DNA from: Pseudomonadota bacterium
GTDB lineage: Bacteria; Desulfobacterota; Binatia; Binatales; Binataceae
Direction: 5' to 3'
Length of the DNA stretch: 64,000 nucleotides
Assembly (NCBI GenBank): GCA_021324755.1
Contig: JAJPIL010000012.1
Span: 1-64,000, forward strand
How positions within the stretch are numbered: position 1 is the first letter of the stretch; each line of letters begins with the position of its first letter. The notes under the pieces are model-generated. The model worked only from the letters and a program-made list of their open reading frames with translations. It was not told the origin of the DNA and searched no databases. Positions 40,001 through 48,935 of the stretch are shown here, in pieces. Made by a program: the position numbers and the translations under genes.

Positions 40001-43000
40001 AGCCTTGCTGACCGTTGAGTGCCGTCCTCGGTTCGGGGCCTTCGGTCTGGCACTGCTCGAGTGCATCAATTAAAGCCTCAATTTCTTCGAAAGTCTGCTC
40101 GTAGCCGGCCGCGGACATTTGAGCCAAAAGCTTAAGGTCACTAGACAGACGCAACTTGTGGCGGTTGGCATCTACCAGCGCAACCAGGCGCGTACCGTCG
40201 AGCGGTGCTTGCGGATGGAAGCGTAGCTCGAGCGAGCTTTTGCGCATTTGAGCGCTTGTAATCATCAGCGTCCGCATCCTCCGCCGCAGGTTCATAATTC
40301 GAAGCAGATTTTCTACCAGAGCCGGCAACGGGCCGAATCGGTCGCGCAGCTCAGCTCGCAATTCGTCGAGCTCTTCGGCGGACTCGACGCGAGCAAGCCG
40401 CCGATAAATGACCAACCTTTCGCGCTCGTCAGCGATAAACGCCTCGGGAATATACGCTGGAATTCCCAGCTGAAGCTCGGGCTCGACCTCGATCCGCGTC
40501 GGCTTGCCGCGCAACTCGTTTATTGCCTGCTCGAGCATCTCCATGTACAGTTCGAAACCGACCGCGGCGATGTTGCCCGACTGTTCGCGCCCCAGAAGAT
40601 TGCCAGCTCCGCGCAGCTCTAGGTCGTAAAGGGCAACCTTAAAACCGCTGCCGAGCTCCTCAAGTTCGCAGAAAAGCTCGATTCTGCGCCTGGCGTCGCG
40701 CGTGATGAGGTGTTCCCCAGGGATCAGCAAATAAGCGTATGCCTTGGTGCGCGAACGCCCGACGCGGCCGCGAAGCTGGTAGAGCTGAGCAAGCCCAAAA
40801 TGGTCGGCGCGGTTGATGATGATCGTATTGGCGTTGGGAATGTCTAGGCCAGATTCTATGATGGCTGAACATACGAGCAAATTGACTTTGCCCTGCACGA
40901 AATCGCTCATCACCTTCTCGAGCTCGCGCTCGTGCATCTGGCCGTGCGCGACTGCAATCTTTGCTTCTGGAATCAGACCCTCCAAGTAGCGCGCCATATG
41001 ATCGATGTTCTCGACTCGGTTGTGAACGAAGAAGACCTGACCGCCACGATTTAGCTCGCGCAAAACGACCTCACGTATCAATCCGTCGTCAAAATGGGCG
41101 ACGAAAGTGCGCACCGCCTGACGGTCGACAGGCGGCGTCTGGATCGCAGATAGGTCACGAATCCCCAGCATCGCCATCTGCAGCGTCCTAGGTATCGGCG
41201 TAGCGGCAAGCGTCAGTACGTCTACCACCTTGCGCAGCTTCTTGATTTTCTCCTTATGACGCACGCCAAAGCGCTGCTCTTCATCAACGATAAGCAGGCC
41301 AAGGCGCTTGAAATGAACGTCGTTTTGGAGCAAGCGATGGGTTCCGATCACGATGTCGAGACGCCCACTTTTCAGCTCTTCCAGAACCTCCCTGGCTTGC
41401 TTGCGACTGACAAAGCGCGAAAGCATCCCGATTCGCACCGGGAACCCTTCGAACCGCTTGGTAAACGTATTGAAGTGTTGTTCAACCAAAACCGTGGTAG
41501 GCGCCAACACCGCCACCTGCCAACCATCCATCGCGGCGATGAACGCCGCGCGCAGCGCCACTTCGGTCTTACCGAAACCTGCATCGCCACATATCAGACG
41601 ATCCATCGGTTTCGGCGAAGTCATATCTCTGATTACATCGTCGATCGCGGCCTGCTGGTCGGGTGTTTCTTCGAATTCAAAGCGGCTTACGAACTCTTCG
41701 TATTCCGGCCCCGAAGGAGGCGTGAAGGCATGACCCTGCTCGATCTGGCGAGCGGCGTGGACTTCCAAAAGCTCGGCCGCCATCGCCAGCAACGATTCCT
41801 TGGTGCGCCGCTTAACCTTCTCCCACGAACCACTGCCCAATTTGTCGAGCTTTGGCTCTGCGCCTTCGCCGCCGACATATCGCTGGACCAGATTAATCCG
41901 CTCGACGGGAACGTACAAAGTATCGTTGTCGGCGTACCGGATATTGAGAAAATCGCCCTCCACGCCACCCACGCGCAAGTGAGTCAGCCCCTGATAAAGA
42001 CCGATTCCATGGTCAATATGCACGACGTAGGTGCCCGGAGTAAGCTCGGTAAGACTCGTCAGAAAGCCCTTGCTGGACGGGCGGCTACGCCGTCGCACAC
42101 GAGGCTCGCCGAAAAGATCTTCCTCACCGTAGATATAAAGCCCGTCAAGCTCTAAGGCGCATCCCCGAGCGATCCCCCCCTGCAAGACAGCAGGTCGATA
42201 GTCGGGCTGCTCAAAAAGCTGGTCGAATGAGCTGAGCTTGGTGTTCAGGGTGATGTCGTAGGCTTGCAGATGGCGGCAAAGACGCGTAAGCTCGGCTTCC
42301 CCATCGACCACCAGCAAAGCCCGCGCCTGCTTGCGCTGAACCTCCTGAAGCTCGGCTACCAGCGGCTCGAACGACGGTACCCGACGGCCCCCGTCGGTCA
42401 GATCGGTAAGTTTAAGGCTCGGCTTGCAGGCCACCTCGATCGGTAGCGAATAGCCATCCCGTGGTTTACTGACCGTTACGAGTGGATTCACCTCGACTGC
42501 GCGCCGGTTCTCGCAAAGCGCTCGAAATTCGTCAGCGGAGAGATAAAGACTTTCTGGCTCTGGGTAAAAAGCGTGCCGCTGCTCGCATGACCGAGCCTCG
42601 CTAACCACTTTCTCAGAGAATCTCTCGGCCTCCGCAAGCACGCGCCCTGGCTCGTATATGCAGAGCAAGGCCTTGTCGGGCAAGTAACTAAAGAACGTCT
42701 CGAGTCCTTGTGGATAAAAGTAGGGCAACAGTAGCTCCACTCCGGGAAACAGAAGACCGTGGTCGAGCGACTCGGAAATATCCAGAAAGTCTTTGCGCAA
42801 AAGTCCGATATCCGAGGCGCGCCCGGCCACGCGATCCTTAAGCTTGGGGTCGGCGAGCTGATTGGGCGCAACGTAGCGCGCCCGTATCACCCTAACCTGC
42901 TCGACCGGCTGCTGGGAACGCTGAGTTTGAGGCTCGAAATAACGAAGCGAGACGACGGTTTCGCCGTCGAGTTCAAGTCGAAAAGGCAAGCTATGCGCGG

Positions 43001-43571
43001 GCGAGAAAACGTCGACGATACCACCGCGCACGCTGAAGTCGCCGAGCTCCTCAACCTGTGGGACACGCTGATAGCCCGCCTCGGCCAGAGCTTCGACCAA
43101 ACACTGCAAATCGACGCGGTCCGACACGTCTATGGTAAAGCAAGAGTCGAGAAACACTTTGCGCGGTAGGACCCGGGTCATTAGGGCTTCGACTGGCGCG
43201 ATAACCAGCGGACGATCGACGCGAAGTAGCGCATAAAGGGCGTCGAACTGTCGAGCCTGCACATCTAACGAAGGAGACACTCGCGCAAATGGCGCCGTCT
43301 CCCAAGATGGGAAGACAAAGGCCGAGCGCACAGGTGAATGTGCGCGATGCGCCCCGCCAGCAAAAAGCGCTACCTCGCTCGCCAGATTCTCGGCGTCGCG
43401 CGCGCTTGCGGTAATAGCCACAATAGGGCAGTCGAGCTCGCGATTTGCCTGGCACAAAAACAAAGCGCCAGCTGCCCCTTTTAGCCCAACGACGGAAAAA
43501 CGCCGTAGCTCACCATCTTGCTCGAGCCGTGCCTTGAGCTCGCTGACCGCTTCTTTGAGACTCCTTTGCAA
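39990..43571 (-). CDS. mfd: Transcription-repair coupling factor Mfd
   Basis: Mfd removes stalled RNA polymerase and recruits UvrA. The 1193-residue product has the full architecture: UvrB-homology N-terminal domain, RNA polymerase interaction domain (CarD-like, LTPGTYVVHIDHGIGLYQGL), helicase motifs (Walker A GDAGFGKTE near 660, VDEEQRFG, ATPIPRTLQ, QLRGRVGRS) and the C-terminal TRCF domain. The only available start is TTG 43571, preceded in frame by a stop; the initiation signal looks weak. It shares its stop region with the surA-like gene and is the first of the run that ends with uvrA. Confidence 0.97.
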   Translation of the reverse strand: MQRSLKEAVSELKARLEQDGELRRFSVVGLKGAAGALFLCQANRELDCPIVAITASARDAENLASEVALFAGGAHRAHSPVRSAFVFPSWETAPFARVSPSLDVQARQFDALYALLRVDRPLVIAPVEALMTRVLPRKVFLDSCFTIDVSDRVDLQCLVEALAEAGYQRVPQVEELGDFSVRGGIVDVFSPAHSLPFRLELDGETVVSLRYFEPQTQRSQQPVEQVRVIRARYVAPNQLADPKLKDRVAGRASDIGLLRKDFLDISESLDHGLLFPGVELLLPYFYPQGLETFFSYLPDKALLCIYEPGRVLAEAERFSEKVVSEARSCEQRHAFYPEPESLYLSADEFRALCENRRAVEVNPLVTVSKPRDGYSLPIEVACKPSLKLTDLTDGGRRVPSFEPLVAELQEVQRKQARALLVVDGEAELTRLCRHLQAYDITLNTKLSSFDQLFEQPDYRPAVLQGGIARGCALELDGLYIYGEEDLFGEPRVRRRSRPSSKGFLTSLTELTPGTYVVHIDHGIGLYQGLTHLRVGGVEGDFLNIRYADNDTLYVPVERINLVQRYVGGEGAEPKLDKLGSGSWEKVKRRTKESLLAMAAELLEVHAARQIEQGHAFTPPSGPEYEEFVSRFEFEETPDQQAAIDDVIRDMTSPKPMDRLICGDAGFGKTEVALRAAFIAAMDGWQVAVLAPTTVLVEQHFNTFTKRFEGFPVRIGMLSRFVSRKQAREVLEELKSGRLDIVIGTHRLLQNDVHFKRLGLLIVDEEQRFGVRHKEKIKKLRKVVDVLTLAATPIPRTLQMAMLGIRDLSAIQTPPVDRQAVRTFVAHFDDGLIREVVLRELNRGGQVFFVHNRVENIDHMARYLEGLIPEAKIAVAHGQMHERELEKVMSDFVQGKVNLLVCSAIIESGLDIPNANTIIINRADHFGLAQLYQLRGRVGRSRTKAYAYLLIPGEHLITRDARRRIELFCELEELGSGFKVALYDLELRGAGNLLGREQSGNIAAVGFELYMEMLEQAINELRGKPTRIEVEPELQLGIPAYIPEAFIADERERLVIYRRLARVESAEELDELRAELRDRFGPLPALVENLLRIMNLRRRMRTLMITSAQMRKSSLELRFHPQAPLDGTRLVALVDANRHKLRLSSDLKLLAQMSAAGYEQTFEEIEALIDALEQCQTEGPEPRTALNGQQGYVN

Positions 43572-43980
43572 CTCCCGCTAACCCTATACTGCTTTGAATT
43601 TCGAACTTTTCTTACGAGACTGCGTGCCAGAAAGTCAGCGCGCCGCTCGCCGAAGCCTCACCACATCTTGACCTCCTCAAGAGGAGGTCGGACACGTGCT
43701 CCACAAAGCCAATCCTGCACGCTCAAACCCAGGAGCTTCTCTGCGAAAGTCGGCAAAAGCCACGGAAATGGCAGGAATCATGCGTTGAGCGCAGTGTGGA
43801 GCGCAAAGACACAATCGCGAGCAGGCGCTACGTATGCGACCGCGCTTGCCACTGAGGCCTCTGGCAATAAAGTATATGAGTAGCCCGCCGCGCGGGCAAG
43901 CCGACGAGCTTGTGCGGCGAGCAAGCTTAAAGCTATCGCTCTTTGCGAGGGCGAATGCAAGGAAGTGGAACGATTAGGCG
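43572..43980. other. Divergent region between mfd and the dehydrogenase gene
   Basis: About 410 bp. Besides the palindrome at 43670-43689 it holds a possible 30-codon frame (GTG 43696 to TGA 43788), which I cannot relate to any family and do not annotate as a gene. A GC-rich inverted repeat GCCCGC/GCGGGC lies near 43890. Promoters for both genes should be here but are not obvious. Confidence 0.45.
43670..43689. promoter_or_regulatory. Palindrome that would sequester a Shine-Dalgarno sequence
   Basis: GACCTCCTC (43670-43678) and GAGGAGGTC (43681-43689) are perfect 9-bp inverted arms separated by AA. On the plus strand the right arm contains AGGAGGT, a near-perfect ribosome-binding site, seven bases before GTG 43696. 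In the RNA the site would be hidden in the hairpin. Alternatively, it is simply a dyad in the promoter region between the divergent mfd and dehydrogenase genes. Confidence 0.45.
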
Positions 43981-44988
43981 ATGAAAATTGTGTCGTCCGT
44001 TGCGCTAGCTCCCGAGCAACGAGCCGCTATTGCTGGTGCCGCACCCGGGGCTGAACTCATAGACCGTCAGTGTCGTTCCCGCGAAGATATAGAGGCGCTG
44101 GTGGGAAGCGGTTGCGATGTTTTGATGACTTTTCATGTGCCTTCCTCAATACTCGCACCGGTAGCTCGAGTCAGATGGCTTCAATTGCTGACTGCTGGGG
44201 CAGACCATGTGCTCAAACAGCCGGCTGACCTTAGCCGGATCGTCATAACCCATACAAGCGGCATCCATTCGGTCGTGATTGCGCAGCACGTGTTCGCGTC
44301 GATCTTGGCCTTCAACCACCGGTTCCATCTGACGCTACGCGCTCAGCTGCGACACGAGTGGCTCGAGCGAGAGCCTTTCATGGCTGGAGTCCATGAGCTA
44401 CGGGGCAAAACGATTGGAATCATCGGATACGGCTCGCTGGGACGGGAAGTGGCGCGCATCGCTCAGGCTTTTGGCATGAGCGTACTTGCCCTCAAGCGAG
44501 AGCCCAAGAAGCTGCAAGACGAAGGCTGGGTTATTCCCGGGACGGGCGATCCGGATGGATCGATTCCGCGCGAAATTTTCGGTCCAGACCAGCGCGAAGA
44601 ACTTTTGGCTCGAAGCGATTACGTGGTTATCACACTTCCGCATACGAAGGACACCTACCATTTTATCGGCGCTCGCGAGCTGGCAGCGATGAAGCCGCAG
44701 GCGTACTTGGTCAATGTGGGTCGCGGAGAACTAATCGACCAGCAAGCGCTTGTCGAGGCGCTCATGCAAAAACGCATCGCCGGCGTGGGTCTCGATGTTT
44801 TCGAGCGCGAACCTCTCGACCCGCAAAGCCCGCTATGGGATTTCGAGCAAGCGATTCTCACTCCCCATATCGCGGGCTCGTTCAGCGGCTACATGGACCG
44901 CGCCTGTGAGCTCTTCGTGGAAAATTTGCGCCGTTTCGTCGCGGGCCGTCCTCTTGTCAACCAGGTCGATCTATCGCGCGGTTACTGA
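43981..44988 (+). CDS. D-2-hydroxyacid dehydrogenase
   Basis: The 335-residue product is a NAD(P)-dependent oxidoreductase of the D-isomer 2-hydroxyacid dehydrogenase family. It has the Rossmann motif GKTIGIIGYGSLGREVARIA (about 140-159), the substrate-binding arginine in VNVGRGELID, and the catalytic histidine in LTPHIAGSFSGY. The acidic partner lies in between. The substrate (glyoxylate, hydroxypyruvate, phosphoglycerate or another) cannot be told from the sequence; an ACT domain is absent, so it is not SerA. It appears monocistronic and converges with mpl. Confidence 0.9.
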   Translation: MKIVSSVALAPEQRAAIAGAAPGAELIDRQCRSREDIEALVGSGCDVLMTFHVPSSILAPVARVRWLQLLTAGADHVLKQPADLSRIVITHTSGIHSVVIAQHVFASILAFNHRFHLTLRAQLRHEWLEREPFMAGVHELRGKTIGIIGYGSLGREVARIAQAFGMSVLALKREPKKLQDEGWVIPGTGDPDGSIPREIFGPDQREELLARSDYVVITLPHTKDTYHFIGARELAAMKPQAYLVNVGRGELIDQQALVEALMQKRIAGVGLDVFEREPLDPQSPLWDFEQAILTPHIAGSFSGYMDRACELFVENLRRFVAGRPLVNQVDLSRGY

Positions 44989-45024
44989 GAACGCGAAAAG
45001 TAAGCCGCGAGCAAATGCGCCCAC

Positions 45025-46500
45025 CTACGCGGCCCGAAGCTTCAGTGCTTCGAGGAAGCGGTACTTGAGGTTATCGAACGGGCCGTTCGACATGAAGACC
45101 ACGACATCGCCCTCTCGCGCCTGCTCCACAATCGCCGCAAGGAGCTCGTCGTTGGACTTCATCGCTCGGGCTCGAGGCCCGCGCTGGCTGATTTCCTCGG
45201 CTAGCACCTGAACGTCCAAGCGCTGCTCGACAGGTAGTGGATCGTTCTCTTTGAAGTAAACCGGCGCCAAAAACACATGGGAGGCGAGGTCAAAGGCGCT
45301 TGCGAACTGTTGTTGGAAGACGCGACGACGGCTCGTGTTTGAGCGTGGCTCGAAAGCAACGATAAGCCGCCTTTTAGGAAATCGCTCGACAATAGCCGCA
45401 AGCGTGGCCTTGACGGCGGTGGGATGGTGCGCAAAATCGTCCACGACCACCACACCCCCAGCCTCGCCCACGACTTGTTGGCGGCGGGCCACGCCCTTGA
45501 ACGAGGCGATAGCCGACGCTATGTCGGCGTCGGCAATACCAAGCTCGCGAGCGAGCACCACAACTCCCAACGCGTTGACAACGTTCATGCGCCCCCAAAG
45601 CGGCAACATAAATCGCGGCGCCATCCGCTCGCCGCACCGACTCACCCAGAAGCTTGCGCCATGTTCCCCCACAGTTATTCCCTCGGCCCGAAATTCGCCG
45701 TGGTTCAGCCCGAACGTGAGCTTGCGCGCCTGGCTCTGTTCCACCACCGCCAGCGCGTCGGGATGGTCAGCGCAAACCGCCACTCGGCCGTCGGGTTTCA
45801 ATTGCGTCGCAAGCGCGCGAAAAGCGCCTTTCACGTGCTCAAGGTCGCGATAGATATCGGCGTGGTCAAACTCCACGGCGGTGAGAATTATTCCCCATGG
45901 ATGGTAATGCAAAAACTTCGGACGCTTGTCGAAAAAGGCCGTGTCGTACTCGTCCCCCTCGATTACGAACTCCGGACCGCCACCGAGCAACCAATTCGAG
46001 TCGAAGTTGAGCGCGACTCCGCCGATTAACATCCCCGGGTCGCGACCGCAAGCGGACAGAACATGGGCCAGCATCGCGCTCGACGTAGTCTTGCCATGGG
46101 TTCCCACAACTGCCAGCACGCGCCGCTCTTTTAGAAAAAAGTGTCGCACCGCCTCCGGCATCGAAAGGTACGGAATCCCGCGCTCGAGCACGGCGGCAGC
46201 CTCCGGATTGGCTGCGGTGATCACGTTGCCGATTACGACGAGGTCGGGCCTGGGGTCGAGATTCTTCGCATCGAACCCCTTGTGAATCTCTACCCTGAGC
46301 CGCCTGAGGAGCGAAGCTGCCGGCTCATAGATTTCGACGTCCGAACCAGAAACGCGAAAGCCGCGGCTTACCAGCATTCCAGCCACCGCGGTCATCGCAC
46401 TTCCTCCGATTCCCAAAAGGTGAATATGGCTTAGGCGCTCCGGCACCGCGAGAAGACGCTCGCGCGAGGCTTTGGCGAAATCGACTACGCTAACCGCCAT
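45025..46500 (-). CDS. mpl: UDP-N-acetylmuramate:L-Ala-gamma-D-Glu-meso-DAP ligase (Mpl)
   Basis: Mpl attaches recycled murein tripeptide directly to UDP-MurNAc. The 491-residue product belongs to the Mur ligase family and is related to MurC. It starts with HIHLLGIGGSAMTAVAG, has the ATP loop GTHGKTTSSAML, the central EGDEYDTAFFDKRPKFLHY typical of Mpl, and VVVDDFAHHPTAVKATL. ATG 46500 overlaps the end of the serine hydrolase gene by 11 bases, and ldcA lies just beyond, so three murein-recycling-type genes are probably on one message. Confidence 0.94.
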   Translation of the reverse strand: MAVSVVDFAKASRERLLAVPERLSHIHLLGIGGSAMTAVAGMLVSRGFRVSGSDVEIYEPAASLLRRLRVEIHKGFDAKNLDPRPDLVVIGNVITAANPEAAAVLERGIPYLSMPEAVRHFFLKERRVLAVVGTHGKTTSSAMLAHVLSACGRDPGMLIGGVALNFDSNWLLGGGPEFVIEGDEYDTAFFDKRPKFLHYHPWGIILTAVEFDHADIYRDLEHVKGAFRALATQLKPDGRVAVCADHPDALAVVEQSQARKLTFGLNHGEFRAEGITVGEHGASFWVSRCGERMAPRFMLPLWGRMNVVNALGVVVLARELGIADADIASAIASFKGVARRQQVVGEAGGVVVVDDFAHHPTAVKATLAAIVERFPKRRLIVAFEPRSNTSRRRVFQQQFASAFDLASHVFLAPVYFKENDPLPVEQRLDVQVLAEEISQRGPRARAMKSNDELLAAIVEQAREGDVVVFMSNGPFDNLKYRFLEALKLRAA

Positions 46501-47629
46501 CGATGACTTCCATTATTAGGTCGTGGATCATTGGGCGAAATGCTCTGATCGCCTCGTTAGACGAACTGGGATGCACGCGGTTGGTCAAAATAACCACGAT
46601 GATTTCGCGTCGCGGCTCGATCCATATGGAAGTGCCGGTAAATCCGAGATGACCCACCGAGGTTGGCGGAAAGAACCGGCCGGCGCTCGAATTAGCGGGA
46701 GACGGCGTGTCCCATCCAAGAGCCCAGGTCGAGCCCTTGACTATGTCCTGCCGGCGCCAAAACTCCGCTACGACCTTGGCCGGCAAAAAACTGGACCGAC
46801 CATGGTAGCACGCGACCAGTTCCGCTGCGAGCTTGCCGACGTCGCGCACCGGCGCGAAAAGTCCGGCGTGACCTGCCACGCCCCCCATCACGTACGCATT
46901 GAGATCGTGCACCTCGCCGATCAAAATCCGCTTACGTAACGGGCAGAGCTCTGTGGCTGCGAACCTTTCGCGCATCGGCTCGAGCCGTCGAGTGCGCATC
47001 AGCTCGAGGTCGATGAAATCCATCTCGCGCAGACCCAAACTGCGATAAATCCTCTCGCGGCAAAAGCGGTCAAGACTTCTTGCGGTGGCGTTCTCCACCA
47101 CCTCGCCCAAGAGTATGAAGTTCAAATCCGAGTAAACAGATGCTGTGCCGGTTGGATAGTCGGGCCTCTCGCGATGGATCTGGCTATAGACGTAATCTTT
47201 AGCGCCGCGGCTTGCGATAAAGTTAACCTTGCCCTTATGTTCCATGGCGGCAATTTCGTTATAGTAAGGCCGCCAAGCAGGAAGGCCGGAGCAGTGGGCC
47301 AGAAGGTGACGAAACGTAACCATGTTTTTGCCGTGCACGCCGAAGTTGTGGAAAAAACGCGTTACCCGGTCATCGAGTTTCAACTTCCCCTCGGCAACCA
47401 GCAGCATGACCGCAAGCGTCGTAGCTAGCGGCTTAGTCAAAGAGGAAAGGTCGAAGATAGTATCGATGCTCATCGGTTGGCGCTCGGGAAGCAAGCAGCG
47501 CGAGCCGAAGCACCCTTCGAAGACAACGTCCGAACCCAGGCGCACCTGAACGGTCGCTCCCGGCATCACGCCTGCTTCGATCGCCTCCTCAAAAGCATGC
47601 GCCACTTTGTTCCAATTTCGCCCAGGCAT
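46490..47629 (-). CDS. Serine beta-lactamase-like hydrolase (class C/AmpH-type)
   Basis: The 379-residue product has the penicillin-binding fold, with the SxxK motif SSLTKP (about 62-67), the YSN-like element YSDLN (about 165-169) and a C-terminal G-H-L-G-F-TG region in place of KTG. No signal peptide is visible, so it is likely cytoplasmic. Its place between ldcA and mpl suggests it acts on a murein peptide or anhydro-muropeptide rather than on antibiotics. The start ATG 47629 is four bases after the ldcA stop. The reaction is inferred from context only. Confidence 0.85.
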   Translation of the reverse strand: MPGRNWNKVAHAFEEAIEAGVMPGATVQVRLGSDVVFEGCFGSRCLLPERQPMSIDTIFDLSSLTKPLATTLAVMLLVAEGKLKLDDRVTRFFHNFGVHGKNMVTFRHLLAHCSGLPAWRPYYNEIAAMEHKGKVNFIASRGAKDYVYSQIHRERPDYPTGTASVYSDLNFILLGEVVENATARSLDRFCRERIYRSLGLREMDFIDLELMRTRRLEPMRERFAATELCPLRKRILIGEVHDLNAYVMGGVAGHAGLFAPVRDVGKLAAELVACYHGRSSFLPAKVVAEFWRRQDIVKGSTWALGWDTPSPANSSAGRFFPPTSVGHLGFTGTSIWIEPRREIIVVILTNRVHPSSSNEAIRAFRPMIHDLIMEVIDGG

Positions 47630-47633
47630 GTCG

Positions 47634-48566
47634 TCACATAACCCAGGGTTCTACGACACATAGTTCGCAATTATCGGCGTCGAGCCTTACGCGAACGCCG
47701 AGCGGAACGGTCAGATTCTCAGTACGGTGGCCGACGTTCAGCCCCGCGATCACCGGCACCCCTAACGTGCAGACCTGCTCCTGGATGAAGCGTCGGATAA
47801 GCCGCTTTTCCTGCGCGTCGTTGTCTACGCCGCTCATACCGCCAAAAACCACACCAGCCACGTTCGCGAACGCGCCGCTTTGGCGCAGTTGCGTCAACAT
47901 CCGGTCTATCCGATACGGCTTTTCGCCCACGTCCTCCAGCAGCAAAATCTTGCCCTCGAAGCTCGGCGCGTAGGGCGTGCCCAACATGGCCACTAACACC
48001 GACAAACAACCGCCAATAAGCAGCCCTTCGGCTACCCCGGCTCGAAGCGTTTCTTGCGCCTCAAGACGCAAAGGAAAGATACGACCCTCGAGGACGTCTT
48101 TCAGATGGGAAAGCGAACGCGGCGTTACACCGCGCGCTAAATCCATCGCCACCATCGGACCATGAAAAGCTACAAGACCGGCTTTCTCCACCAAGGCGTT
48201 GAGCAAAAAGGTAACATCTGAAAATCCCAAAAAAATCTTCGGCGTGGTAGACAGCGACTGAAAATTAAGCAGCGGAAGCAAACGCCCGCACCCGTAGCCG
48301 CCACGAGCAACGAAGATGGCTTTGATTCTGGGATCAGCGAAATAACGCTCCAGTTCGAGCGCCCGCACCTGGTCGGTGCCGGCGAAGATGTCGTCCCGGT
48401 CCAGAGCGTGGGGCGAAACGTCCACGCGATAGCCCAGTTCCTCAAGCACACTGACGCCTCGCTTGAGCTTCTCCCGGCACACCACGGCGCAAGGAGCCAC
48501 CACCGCAACTGTATCTCCCGATCGAAGCGCAAGAGGCTTAGCGGGGCTGACCGAGCGGTAACTCAT
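47634..48566 (-). CDS. ldcA: Muramoyltetrapeptide L,D-carboxypeptidase
   Basis: LdcA removes the terminal D-alanine from cytoplasmic murein tetrapeptides, producing the tripeptide that Mpl reuses. The 310-residue product matches the S66 family, with the GGYGCGRLLPLLNF segment, the nucleophile region FLGFSDVTFLL (Ser near 112), FHGPMVAMD, and the Glu/His charge relay in the C-terminal half (LLLEDVGEKPYRIDRML, GLNVGHRTENLTVPLG). No signal peptide. It is the first gene of the ldcA-hydrolase-mpl run, four bases before the next start. Confidence 0.94.
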   Translation of the reverse strand: MSYRSVSPAKPLALRSGDTVAVVAPCAVVCREKLKRGVSVLEELGYRVDVSPHALDRDDIFAGTDQVRALELERYFADPRIKAIFVARGGYGCGRLLPLLNFQSLSTTPKIFLGFSDVTFLLNALVEKAGLVAFHGPMVAMDLARGVTPRSLSHLKDVLEGRIFPLRLEAQETLRAGVAEGLLIGGCLSVLVAMLGTPYAPSFEGKILLLEDVGEKPYRIDRMLTQLRQSGAFANVAGVVFGGMSGVDNDAQEKRLIRRFIQEQVCTLGVPVIAGLNVGHRTENLTVPLGVRVRLDADNCELCVVEPWVM

Positions 48567-48935
48567 GCGCCCTCGAGAGAAACCATTCGAACCAAGAAGC
48601 GAACGAGCGCCGAGCGCTCCGAACTACCTACCGCAAGACACGCCATCCCCGCCTCCCGATTAGCTCAGCTCCCACACAAGCGTTCTCCGCAATTCTATAC
48701 CACCTTAGCCAAACAGACGAATACGGCGTGCTTATAATTGCGTGGAGCTTTGGAATCGGTAAAACGCTCGCACAACTGTATTCGTGACGCCCGCGCTAAG
48801 AACAGTTTAGCTTGACTGACTGGACTTCGCACCGCCGCCCTTAGTAATAGTAGATCGCGATCGATTCGGCTAGTGTGGCCCTTAAGGGTGTTTCCCCACG
48901 GCCTTTCTCTGATTTTAAGCGAAGATAAGCTTACA
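48567..48935. other. Divergent region between ldcA and the phosphoesterase gene
   Basis: About 370 bp with no supported gene. A short palindrome GATCGCGATC sits near 48853. The open frame of the phosphoesterase can be extended back to GTG 48873, so the gap may be slightly shorter. Nothing else is recognisable. Confidence 0.45.

Noticed and set aside
41256-42155. Open frame of about 300 codons on the plus strand opposite mfd
   Set aside because: Antisense to conserved helicase motifs of Mfd.
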